Shown in pieces: positions 1 through 6,633 of a DNA stretch of 9,641 nt (its first letter is position 1; each line of letters opens with the position of its first letter). Source of the stretch: Candidatus Gastranaerophilales bacterium (GTDB taxonomy: Bacteria; Cyanobacteriota; Vampirovibrionia; Gastranaerophilales; Gastranaerophilaceae); assembly GCA_905235825.1 (NCBI GenBank), contig CAJONH010000234.1, positions 1 to 9,641 of the forward strand, in the 5' to 3' direction. Position numbers and translations under genes: made by a program. Below the pieces are notes generated by a model. It saw only the letters and a list, made by a program, of their open reading frames with translations, searched no databases and was not told the DNA's origin.

Positions 1-678
1 GAAATTAGAAATTAAATACCCCAAAAACATAATTAATAAAGGCAATAACATTTTGATTTTGAATTTTTTTGTAATTATGTAATCAATTAAAATAAATAAG
101 AACAAGTATCCTAATATGAAAATTCCGAAAAATTGTAAATCAGAAAACATTGGATAAATTAGGAAAAATAAAAGATATCTTTTTTTTGAATTTTTATAAA
201 ATTTAATTAAAAAAGCCAAAAGAAAAGGAAGCATTGCGAAAGATAAAGAACAAGCAGAAATTACGGGGGTAAGCCCGTATAAAAATCCTGACAATGCAAT
301 TATATTTTTATTATCTTCAAAATTTTTATCAATTATTTTAAACAGGAATGTAAATCCCCAAACGCATAATACTATTTTAAGGAATAAAGAAAAAATCAGT
401 GCATAAAACACGGGAAATATATCAGAAAGTATATTATAAGCCAAAAAGTGAGGTAAAACATATAATCTGTCAATTCCGCCCAAGAAAGGAATTGAGGAAT
501 TAATCGTCCAGTATATATTTTTATCATGAACCATTTTTGACACAGGTATAGCATTATCAAGCATATCGTGTATCGGAATTACAAGATTTTCCTTCATAAA
601 ACAAACGTAAATCAGACACAATAGTATAAATGCAAAAACAAAAACATATCCCCAATTATTAATTAGAAGTTTTTTCAT
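1..678 (-). CDS. Polytopic membrane protein, DUF6044/YkoS-like, C-terminus cut by window edge
   Basis: This frame is open from an ATG at 678 to the left edge, giving the first 226 residues of a longer protein. A strong AAGGAG site lies five bases upstream of the ATG. Residues 11-28 form a hydrophobic segment. A soluble stretch follows at about 30-85 with acidic and aromatic residues (an IHDMLDN motif near 36-42), and further membrane segments lie near 88-115, 127-158, 168-199 and 208-223. An early loop with His-Asp/Asp after the first helix, followed by many helices, resembles large multi-spanning GT-C-like proteins. I judge it closest to the DUF6044 family (Bacillus YkoS), from memory and without a search. 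It lies 44 bases after a GtrA-family gene on the same strand, which fits a role in lipid-linked sugar transfer or envelope glycosylation. The substrate is unknown. The low-GC codon use matches its neighbours. Confidence 0.6.
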   Translation of the reverse strand, partial: MKKLLINNWGYVFVFAFILLCLIYVCFMKENLVIPIHDMLDNAIPVSKMVHDKNIYWTINSSIPFLGGIDRLYVLPHFLAYNILSDIFPVFYALIFSLFLKIVLCVWGFTFLFKIIDKNFEDNKNIIALSGFLYGLTPVISACSLSFAMLPFLLAFLIKFYKNSKKRYLLFFLIYPMFSDLQFFGIFILGYLFLFILIDYIITKKFKIKMLLPLLIMFLGYLISNF

Positions 679-683
679 ATACA

Positions 684-689
684 CTCCTT
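684..689 (-). promoter_or_regulatory. Ribosome binding site of the polytopic membrane protein
   Basis: AAGGAG on the minus strand lies five bases before the ATG at 678. It fixes the start of the edge-truncated membrane protein gene and shows that this organism uses Shine-Dalgarno initiation. Confidence 0.75.
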
Positions 690-722
690 TTTAAACGGAA
701 ATATATTAACATAAACATAATC

Positions 723-1121
723 TTATTTAAAAACAAATTTTTTCATTAGAAGAAAAGATAAAACAGCATTTGGCAACAATAAAATTGCATAATTGATGTA
801 CATATTATTTAATCCAATTATAGTGAAAAGTTTTAAAATGCCGATTGTTAGCAGGTATACAAAACCATATACCAATAAAAATTTAAAAATTAAATTATTA
901 TTGTTGTTTTTAAAAACTATACATCCCGTGGTTTTAAAGTTAAATAATATGCCTAAAATTGTTGCAGTCAATGTTGATAAAGTATAATGCAGATTAAAAA
1001 ATGTACATAATGAAAAAACGCTGTAGCCAAATAATGTATTAATGCCGCCTACAAACAGAAACTTAATAAACTGCCAATTGATATTATATTTATTGCATAA
1101 TTGTATTAACGTATTCGTCAT
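723..1121 (-). CDS. GtrA-family small membrane protein
   Basis: This is a 132-residue protein with four predicted membrane helices (about 18-40, 45-62, 77-101, 107-127). It carries GtrA hallmarks: FVGGINTLFGY at 23-33, an NFKTTGCIVF segment ending the second helix, and a basic FVFK-type C-terminus. GtrA-family proteins are thought to move polyprenyl-phosphate-linked sugars across the inner membrane, or to assist that step, in O-antigen, teichoic acid or arabinogalactan modification. Length is normal for the family. A run of five asparagines (72-76) in the loop between helices 2 and 3 is unusual. The gene overlaps the end of the upstream epimerase gene by 32 bases and has no Shine-Dalgarno site, so translation is probably coupled. 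It belongs with the epimerase and the downstream membrane protein. The family call is firm, but the sugar is unknown. Confidence 0.85.
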   Translation of the reverse strand: MTNTLIQLCNKYNINWQFIKFLFVGGINTLFGYSVFSLCTFFNLHYTLSTLTATILGILFNFKTTGCIVFKNNNNNLIFKFLLVYGFVYLLTIGILKLFTIIGLNNMYINYAILLLPNAVLSFLLMKKFVFK

Positions 1122-1956
1122 TGTTTTTTATAAACTTATATAAACTCTCAATTCCCTTTTTATATCCCGTAAAAGTAAAGTTGTCAAGTTCTGATAAAAT
1201 TAGTGTATTATCCCCCGTATATTCAAAATTCATAACAGGATTTTTAATAATAATTTCGCTTTTAAAATCTGATATTTCATTAACAATTTCAGCAATTTCT
1301 TTTAAACTGATACTTTGTGTCGGAGTTACATTTAATATGTTGTGCTTTGGTTTATGTTCTATAAAATATTCAATAATTTTAGATAAATCATCAATATATA
1401 AATAATCAAAAACAACATTTTGATTAATTTCTATTTTTTCGTGTTTTAAGTTTTTCATAATTGCATAAGAGGGAAAACGGTTCTCTTTTTCGTATTTTCC
1501 ATAGCAGCCGAAAATATTTAAACATAAAACATCATCTCTGTTGTTGATTTTTTCAGCTATAAGCATTTTTGATTTGCCGTATAGCTCTGTCGGAATAAAT
1601 TTCCCTATCTCAGTTTCTTTTACCTTGTGTAAATTCCTTTTTCTGTCGTACATTGCACCTGAGCCAAATAAGATAACTCTTGTATTTTCAGCTTTATATT
1701 TGAGAATATTTTCAACCATTGATAGATTATCTTTTATTGTTGTATCTTTATCGTTTATACCTCTGTATCCGCCTGTTGAACCGCAATGTATTATAAAATC
1801 AATATTATTTTTTTCAAAATATTTTTTAACCGCATTCGTATTAATTAAATTAAGTTCAAAACTTCTCGGTGTTAAAAGTTGATACTTATTTGTAAAATAT
1901 TCTTTTAAATTACTACCTATAAAACCACCTGAACCTGTTATTAAAATTGCTTTCAT
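1090..1956 (-). CDS. NAD(P)-dependent epimerase/reductase, extended SDR family
   Basis: The 288-residue protein begins directly at the first Rossmann strand. The dinucleotide motif GSGGFIG is at 8-14 (G8, G11, G14), a Ser follows the central strand (FGSG, Ser99), and the catalytic pair is Tyr126-x3-Lys130 in YGKSK. These are the features of extended SDR nucleotide-sugar epimerases, dehydratases and 4-ketoreductases. I chose the ATG at 1956 because the fold starts there. An in-frame TTG at 1995 would add 13 residues that do not fit the family. Neither start has a clear ribosome binding site. The gene overlaps the GtrA gene by 32 bases. Substrate cannot be read from sequence. Because a ThDP sugar-branching enzyme lies on the same strand further upstream, a YerF-like role reducing the ketone of the added side chain is possible. 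An ordinary nucleotide-sugar epimerase or reductase is equally consistent. Confidence 0.8.
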   Translation of the reverse strand: MKAILITGSGGFIGSNLKEYFTNKYQLLTPRSFELNLINTNAVKKYFEKNNIDFIIHCGSTGGYRGINDKDTTIKDNLSMVENILKYKAENTRVILFGSGAMYDRKRNLHKVKETEIGKFIPTELYGKSKMLIAEKINNRDDVLCLNIFGCYGKYEKENRFPSYAIMKNLKHEKIEINQNVVFDYLYIDDLSKIIEYFIEHKPKHNILNVTPTQSISLKEIAEIVNEISDFKSEIIIKNPVMNFEYTGDNTLILSELDNFTFTGYKKGIESLYKFIKNNDEYVNTIMQ

Positions 1957-2047
1957 TGTCAAATTATTTTGTACCTTTTTTATAAAATCTTTCAAAAATT
2001 GTTAAAACTATAACATGAAAAATTTAAATAGTTAATTTATATTACTA

Positions 2048-2077
2048 TTGTAAAAATTGCAATTTATATGATATAAA
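2048..2077 (+). promoter_or_regulatory. Possible promoter of the ATPase-TOPRIM pair
   Basis: TTGTAA (2048-2053) and TATAAA (2072-2077) are separated by 18 bases, with a TG one base before the -10 (extended -10). An alternative reading is TTGCAA (2057-2062), a 15-base spacer and TATAAT (2078-2083). The region is so AT-rich that chance matches are expected. The gap 1957-2105 separates divergent genes, so some promoter must be here if the pair is transcribed by itself. I found no convincing promoter facing the epimerase in the same gap. Confidence 0.4.
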
Positions 2078-2105
2078 TATAATATATTTTGGAACGGATT
2101 TTTAA

Positions 2106-3107
2106 ATGATAAATAACATTAAAGTAAAAAATTTCAAGGGATTTAGTGACTTTGAAATAAAAGATTTTAAGCAAATAAATATTATTACGGGTCAGAATAA
2201 TTCCGGAAAATCTTCTTTGTTAGAAGCAATCGGGTTATTGTACAATCCTGTATGTGCAAACAGTATAAATAGATTTTACGGTTACACAAAAGATTCTTTT
2301 GCCAGTTTTTTTCATAATTTGAATACAGAATCTGCAATTGAAATTTCGACTTCAAATGAAAATCTAACTTTAAAAGTATTATTTGAAGAAGAAGTAAGTA
2401 AAGAAGAACAAATTTTTATAAATAATGGGAAACCGGAAAATATAACAACAAAACAAGAAAATTTACATTTATTTTATAATTCTGATACGAATAAAACAGA
2501 TTTATTTTTAGATACATTTATGTATGGTTCAAAATATCAAAATTTATATATTTCAGATACAAAATTAAATAGTTTGAACAATATATATTATTTTGATTGT
2601 ATTAAACATTTTGATGAAATGCAAACTAATAAAGAGGAATATTCTATAATAAAAGTCCTGAGAGAAACCATTGCTCCTGAGTTGGAAAATATTACGCTAT
2701 CCAGAAACGATTCATTAAAAGTTGATTTAGGATATGATAAAATGTTGTCTTTTGGAGCTCTTGGTGATGGAATAAAAAAACTTTTTATGATTTTAATCGC
2801 CTTATATTCAACCAGAAATGGTATTTTGTTAATTGATGAAATTGAAACAGGTTTTCATTATTCAGTTTTAAATTCTGTATGGGAAACTCTGATTAAAGCA
2901 TCAAAAGAATTTAATGTTCAAGTTTTTATTTCAACACATTCAAAAGAATGTATTGAAAGTTATATGTATGTTTTTGAGAAATTAAAATTAAAAGATGATT
3001 TTGATTCCTATTACAGGCTTGAACGTGATAAAAATGATGTTAAATATATAAAGTACAGTTCAGGTGAGTTAAAGGCAGCTATTGAAAACAATTTAGAAAT
3101 GAGATAA
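2106..3107 (+). CDS. AAA/ABC-type ATPase of the OLD/AAA_15-like group
   Basis: This 333-residue P-loop ATPase starts with the strand pattern typical of OLD, RecF and SMC-like heads (INNIKVKNFKGF). Walker A is GQNNSGKSS at 29-37. A divergent ABC signature lies near 216-223 (FGALGDGI), Walker B is ILLIDEIE at 239-246 with catalytic Glu245, and the H-loop His is in ISTHSKE near 278. There is no coiled coil and no TOPRIM domain in this protein; the TOPRIM-like part is encoded by the next gene, seven bases downstream. This two-gene arrangement is seen in phage-defence systems where an ATPase head senses infection and a TOPRIM partner acts as effector, for example PARIS (AriA/AriB) and AbiL-like pairs. 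The C-terminus (ELKAAIENNLEMR) is a basic-ended helix. The start ATG has only a weak GGA seven bases upstream. The family call is secure; the defence role is inferred from architecture and context. Confidence 0.85.
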   Translation: MINNIKVKNFKGFSDFEIKDFKQINIITGQNNSGKSSLLEAIGLLYNPVCANSINRFYGYTKDSFASFFHNLNTESAIEISTSNENLTLKVLFEEEVSKEEQIFINNGKPENITTKQENLHLFYNSDTNKTDLFLDTFMYGSKYQNLYISDTKLNSLNNIYYFDCIKHFDEMQTNKEEYSIIKVLRETIAPELENITLSRNDSLKVDLGYDKMLSFGALGDGIKKLFMILIALYSTRNGILLIDEIETGFHYSVLNSVWETLIKASKEFNVQVFISTHSKECIESYMYVFEKLKLKDDFDSYYRLERDKNDVKYIKYSSGELKAAIENNLEMR

Positions 3108-3114
3108 GTATAAT

Positions 3115-3774
3115 ATGAATAATTCTGTCACAATAAACAAAGATAAATTAATTATTGTTGAAGGTGATGATGATTCAAAAATAGTAGATTTTTTATTAAA
3201 AAGTTTACAAATAAACAGTATTCAAACAATATGTATTGGCGGAAAAGATAAATTAAAAGATAAAGATGCTATAAACAGACTATCTGTATCTCTTAAAACC
3301 TCAAAATCCCGTAAAATAGAGCTTAAGGCTCTAGGTATTGTTCTTGATGCAGATGAAAAAGGTTCAATTTCTACTTTTCAAAAAATCTGTTCTTTTATTC
3401 GAAAATTAAATACATTAGATATAAATGGAATTTCCTTTGATATACCTAAAAAATGTGCAGAGTTTACTCACTGTAAAATTCCTGTAGGTATTTACATTAT
3501 GCCTGATTGTATTTCTTGCGGTATGATTGAAACGCTCTGTCTTCAGGCACCGTCGGATTTCGCTTTGTATGAAAAGTCAAAAGAATTTATTGAAAGTATA
3601 AACTCGGAATTAAATCATAAAGAAAAAAGAATAGTCCAATCCTATATTTCTATAGCTGCAAAGGACAGAGTATATCGCATGATAGGCAATGCCTTTGAAG
3701 CAGGACTATTTGATATAAAAAATCCTGCCTTTGATAAGATAAAGAACTTTTTAACGGAAATGTCGAAGTTATAA
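3115..3774 (+). CDS. TOPRIM-like protein, DUF3226 type, partner of the ATPase
   Basis: This is a 219-residue soluble protein. A TOPRIM-like metal site is visible: Glu16 in LIIVEGDDD, and Asp78/Asp80 in LGIVLDADEKG. Later features include IYIMPD (127-131), a GMIETL segment (136-141) and a C-terminal GNAFEAGLFD...FDKIKNFL region, which together resemble DUF3226 proteins. It follows the ATPase gene by seven bases with only a poor ribosome binding site, so the pair is probably translationally coupled. By analogy with OLD nucleases, where ATPase and TOPRIM are fused, and with the DUF4435 partner AriB in PARIS, it is a likely nuclease effector controlled by the ATPase. It ends 17 bases before the convergent end of the ThDP enzyme gene. 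Family recognition is from motifs only, and enzymatic activity is not proven. Confidence 0.75.
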   Translation: MNNSVTINKDKLIIVEGDDDSKIVDFLLKSLQINSIQTICIGGKDKLKDKDAINRLSVSLKTSKSRKIELKALGIVLDADEKGSISTFQKICSFIRKLNTLDINGISFDIPKKCAEFTHCKIPVGIYIMPDCISCGMIETLCLQAPSDFALYEKSKEFIESINSELNHKEKRIVQSYISIAAKDRVYRMIGNAFEAGLFDIKNPAFDKIKNFLTEMSKL

Positions 3775-3791
3775 TTTCCTTAGTTATATAT

Positions 3792-5576
3792 TTATTGATT
3801 TTCAATCATATTCTTTTTCATTTCTTCATCACTTAAAAATGGGAACATATCTTCAAAATTTCTTGAAACAAGTGTTCCGTCAGGCTTTTTCTCTGATGAA
3901 ACTCTCGGTACAATTAATTGCCACCTTGGCATTTTGACGCTGCATATTACAGGTCCATCGTAATTTAATACCTCTTGAATTTTTTCATCGATTTCATCTT
4001 TTGATTTTATTTCAACGCCCTTTATTTCATAAGCATTTGCTATTTTCATGGCGTCAGGACACCATACACCTGTTTCTTTGCTTTCTCCGAATAATCGTCC
4101 TTCCATAAAATTCTTTTGCGTTTGTCTTATTAATAAATAGCCTTCATTATCATATATAAAAACTTTTACAGGTAAATTATTTTGTTTTATGCAGGCAAAA
4201 TCCTGTATATTCATTTGCAAACTTCCGTCGCCTGTTATAACAACCGTATTTTTTCTGCCATTTGCAATACAAGCACCAATACCTGCAACCCACCAGCCCA
4301 TAGAGGATAATCCTCCCGTAGTTAGAAATCTCTGTCCGAGTTTTATTTTCCAGCTCTGGCATGCAACATGAAAACAAGAGCCTGTATCAACTACTATCAT
4401 TGTATCTTTATCGGCATAATGACATAATCTGTCGGTAAAATAATAACTGTTTATTTCTTCAGCTTTTTTGTATTCTTCTGTAACAACAGGGTATTTCTTT
4501 TTTAACATCAGGCAATGTTCGTTCCAACTTTTATGCTCCGGTATTTCAAAATTTTCATTCAAAAGTTCTTGTAAAAATAGTTTTGCATCATCATTTATTT
4601 TTAAATCAATATTAAAAATAGGCTTATTAAGTTCTTTTTCATCAATATCAACTACTATTTTTTTCGCATTTTTACCGAATTGTTTTGAATCATGCCCGAT
4701 AGAAGCAGTAGAGAGCCTGCTTCCAATAACAAGAAGTAAATCTGCATTTTGAACAGATATATTAGCACTTCTTTCACCGTAATTTCCGGGACGTCCTATA
4801 TATAAAGGATTATCTGAATTTATTAAATCTATTCCTAATCTTGTAGTTATAATAGGAATTTGATGTTTTTCTATAAATTTTAAAAGAAGATTTTGTGCAT
4901 TAGCACCGGCTATACCTTGACCTGCAACAACTAATGGTCGTTTTGATTGTTTTAACATTTCAATTACTTTTGAAACATTATTCTTTCTCTCAGATAGATT
5001 TATTATTTTATCATCTTCATCAGGATTATAAGAATACAAAAGTTTTTCAGGAACTTCCATTCTTTGAACATCTAAAGGAACATCAATCCAAACAGGTCCT
5101 TTTCTTCCTGTCATTGCTAAATGATATGCTTTTTCCATATAATATTGAATTTTAGAAGGGTCATCAACCGTAACAAAAAATTTAGTAGCTTTTTCAACAA
5201 ATGGTTTTATAAATATGCCTTGTATTCCATATTGTCTTATTCCGCTTTCTTCTTGATATTTAACGCAATTTAGAGCAGATTGACCTGATATTATCATCAT
5301 AGGTGCTGAATCACACCAGCCGCCGACAAGTCCGTTTACAACATTTATACTTCCGGGGCCTGCTGTTACAACTGCAACACCAAGTTTATTTGTAATTCTT
5401 GAATAAGCATCGGCACTCATTCCGCAAGTTTGTTCGTGGTGTGCAAATATCGGTTTTATTTGAGGTCGTCTTGCTAAAGCATCATTTAACCACATAGCTT
5501 GACCGCCTGTGACTACGAACGCTGTATCTACTCCTTTTTTTATTAAAAAATCAAAAATATAATCAGAAACTATCAT
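3792..5576 (-). CDS. Thiamine-diphosphate enzyme, acetolactate synthase-like (YerE-type candidate)
   Basis: The 594-residue protein has the full three-domain layout of the acetolactate synthase/pyruvate oxidase family. The N-terminal pyrimidine-binding domain carries the catalytic Glu48 (AHHEQTCGMSADAYSR). The central domain spans about 200-345. The C-terminal diphosphate-binding domain has GDGS (449-452) and the Asn of YDNEGY (476-477). A YLLIRQTQ...GRLFGES stretch follows, as in acetolactate synthase. The last 50 residues (PDGTLVSRNFEDMFPFLS) resemble a tail I associate with ThDP enzymes of polysaccharide clusters. It is the last gene of a four-gene operon with a CDP-sugar 3-dehydrase and an aldolase/dehydrogenase pair. 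This argues against branched-chain amino acid synthesis and for transfer of an acyl anion from a 2-keto acid to a 4-ketosugar, as YerE does in yersiniose synthesis. The ATG at 5576 is chosen for its AAGGAG site. An upstream frame extension to 5621 would overlap the aldolase gene. Confidence 0.85.
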   Translation of the reverse strand: MIVSDYIFDFLIKKGVDTAFVVTGGQAMWLNDALARRPQIKPIFAHHEQTCGMSADAYSRITNKLGVAVVTAGPGSINVVNGLVGGWCDSAPMMIISGQSALNCVKYQEESGIRQYGIQGIFIKPFVEKATKFFVTVDDPSKIQYYMEKAYHLAMTGRKGPVWIDVPLDVQRMEVPEKLLYSYNPDEDDKIINLSERKNNVSKVIEMLKQSKRPLVVAGQGIAGANAQNLLLKFIEKHQIPIITTRLGIDLINSDNPLYIGRPGNYGERSANISVQNADLLLVIGSRLSTASIGHDSKQFGKNAKKIVVDIDEKELNKPIFNIDLKINDDAKLFLQELLNENFEIPEHKSWNEHCLMLKKKYPVVTEEYKKAEEINSYYFTDRLCHYADKDTMIVVDTGSCFHVACQSWKIKLGQRFLTTGGLSSMGWWVAGIGACIANGRKNTVVITGDGSLQMNIQDFACIKQNNLPVKVFIYDNEGYLLIRQTQKNFMEGRLFGESKETGVWCPDAMKIANAYEIKGVEIKSKDEIDEKIQEVLNYDGPVICSVKMPRWQLIVPRVSSEKKPDGTLVSRNFEDMFPFLSDEEMKKNMIENQ

Positions 5577-5582
5577 CCTTTT

Positions 5583-5588
5583 CTCCTT
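5583..5588 (-). promoter_or_regulatory. Ribosome binding site deciding the ThDP enzyme start
   Basis: AAGGAG on the minus strand lies six bases before the ATG at 5576 and overlaps the TAA stop of the aldolase gene (5587-5589). Its position supports the shorter ThDP protein over the frame extension to 5621, and indicates coupled translation of the two enzymes. Confidence 0.8.
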
Positions 5589-6633
5589 ACAACAATGATT
5601 CAACAATATAACTTGTAGCATCTTTTTTATTTTTTTGAGCTAAATTCATTGCTACATCAATAATCATATCTTCTTGTCCGCCTACAACTTTAAGTTTCCC
5701 GAGTTCCATAAAAATATCTCTGGGGTCAACATTATATATTGCTGCCGCATTCTTAACTTTTTCTTTAAATGCACTAAATACACCCGACATGCCTGATATA
5801 ATAGTCAGTTCTTTAATTCCGTTTTGATATTTAAACTCTTTTTCAATTATTTCTTCCGCTGTATCCATTAATTGATACAAATTGACATTTTCAAGTTTTC
5901 CCATTTTTTGTAAAATTGCAATAATTGCTTCTAACTGACAATTTCCTGCTCCTGCACCAAACCCCATTAATGTACCGTCAATTATGTCTGCACCGTTTTC
6001 TAAGGCAATAAGAGTGTTACTGATAGACAAACCAAGATTATTATGTCCGTGATAACCTATATGGAATTTTGTATTTTTTCTTACAAGTGTTATAAAATCT
6101 TTAACTTTATCAGGTAACAGTGCACCGGCGGAATCCATAAATATTATTCCGTCTGCTCCATAGGATTCGACTTTTTTTGCTTCTTCCAAAAGCCTTTCAT
6201 TGCTTGCCATGTGAGTAGACATTAAAACACCATAGGTTTCTTTTCCGTTTGATTTTAAAAATTCTATATGTTCTTTCATTACATCGGCTTCTGTACAATG
6301 TGTACCGATTTTAAAAATATCAACACCAATATCAATAGCAGGAATAAGATTATCTTTTATTGTTCCAAACCCCGGTATCATATAAATTCCCAGCTTTGTA
6401 TTAATTAAATTTTTTCTTGCTGTTTTAAGCATTTCTTGCTCGGGATATTTAGACATTCCAATTTGAATAGAACTTGCACCAAGTCCGTTTCCGTGACCGA
6501 CAACAACACAATCAAGTCCTGTATTATCGACACTTTTGCAATATTCTTCTATAGTAAAAAGTTCCAGTTGATGTTTTAATGCGTGAGAACCGTCACGAAG
6601 TGTTGCATCAAAGATTTTTATTTTATCAAGCAT
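5587..6633 (-). CDS. 4-hydroxy-2-oxovalerate aldolase-type class II aldolase (DmpG/MhpE family)
   Basis: This 348-residue HMGL-like TIM barrel has the length expected for DmpG/MhpE/BphI. The active-site signature DATLRDGSHA (9-18) supplies Arg13, metal ligand Asp14 and His17. The other two metal ligands are His195 and His197 in YHGHNNLGLS. In the pathway family this enzyme reversibly splits a 4-hydroxy-2-keto acid into pyruvate and an aldehyde, in a channelling complex with an acylating aldehyde dehydrogenase. That dehydrogenase is encoded just upstream and overlaps this gene by 16 bases. No hydratase or ring-cleavage gene of aromatic degradation is present, so a synthetic role in sugar branching is more likely here. 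The C-terminal domain has SGVFSAF, with Phe286 where I recall DmpG/BphI having a Tyr (Y291/Y290) important for gating and stereocontrol. The start is fixed by an AAGGAGG site. Confidence 0.88.
   Translation of the reverse strand: MLDKIKIFDATLRDGSHALKHQLELFTIEEYCKSVDNTGLDCVVVGHGNGLGASSIQIGMSKYPEQEMLKTARKNLINTKLGIYMIPGFGTIKDNLIPAIDIGVDIFKIGTHCTEADVMKEHIEFLKSNGKETYGVLMSTHMASNERLLEEAKKVESYGADGIIFMDSAGALLPDKVKDFITLVRKNTKFHIGYHGHNNLGLSISNTLIALENGADIIDGTLMGFGAGAGNCQLEAIIAILQKMGKLENVNLYQLMDTAEEIIEKEFKYQNGIKELTIISGMSGVFSAFKEKVKNAAAIYNVDPRDIFMELGKLKVVGGQEDMIIDVAMNLAQKNKKDATSYIVESLL

Noticed and set aside
180..187. T8 tract (A8 on the coding strand) as a phase-variation switch in the membrane protein
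   Set aside because: Runs of seven or eight A/T are expected at this base composition, and the tract is not near the start codon.
793..1882. Several plus-strand open frames of 64-113 codons opposite the GtrA and SDR genes
   Set aside because: They are antisense to well-supported proteins, lack ribosome binding sites and have no recognisable motifs. AT-rich reverse strands give such frames by chance.
1957..1995. TTG start adding 13 residues to the SDR
   Set aside because: The extension precedes the first Rossmann strand, has no ribosome binding site and uses a weaker start codon.
3775..3815. Bidirectional terminator between the convergent TOPRIM and ThDP genes
   Set aside because: Only a 5-base ATTGA/TCAAT stem lies near 3794, inside the coding end, with no GC-rich stem or proper T-run.
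4177..5155. Short frames on both strands inside the ThDP enzyme gene
   Set aside because: They lie within a gene with complete family motifs and show no start signals or domain content of their own.
3792..5576. Housekeeping acetolactate synthase for valine/isoleucine synthesis
   Set aside because: There is no small regulatory subunit or ilvC neighbour, and the operon partners are sugar-modifying and aldol enzymes.
5577..5621. Longer N-terminus for the ThDP enzyme
   Set aside because: It would overlap the aldolase end, while the ATG at 5576 has an AAGGAG site six bases upstream and begins with the usual family N-terminus.
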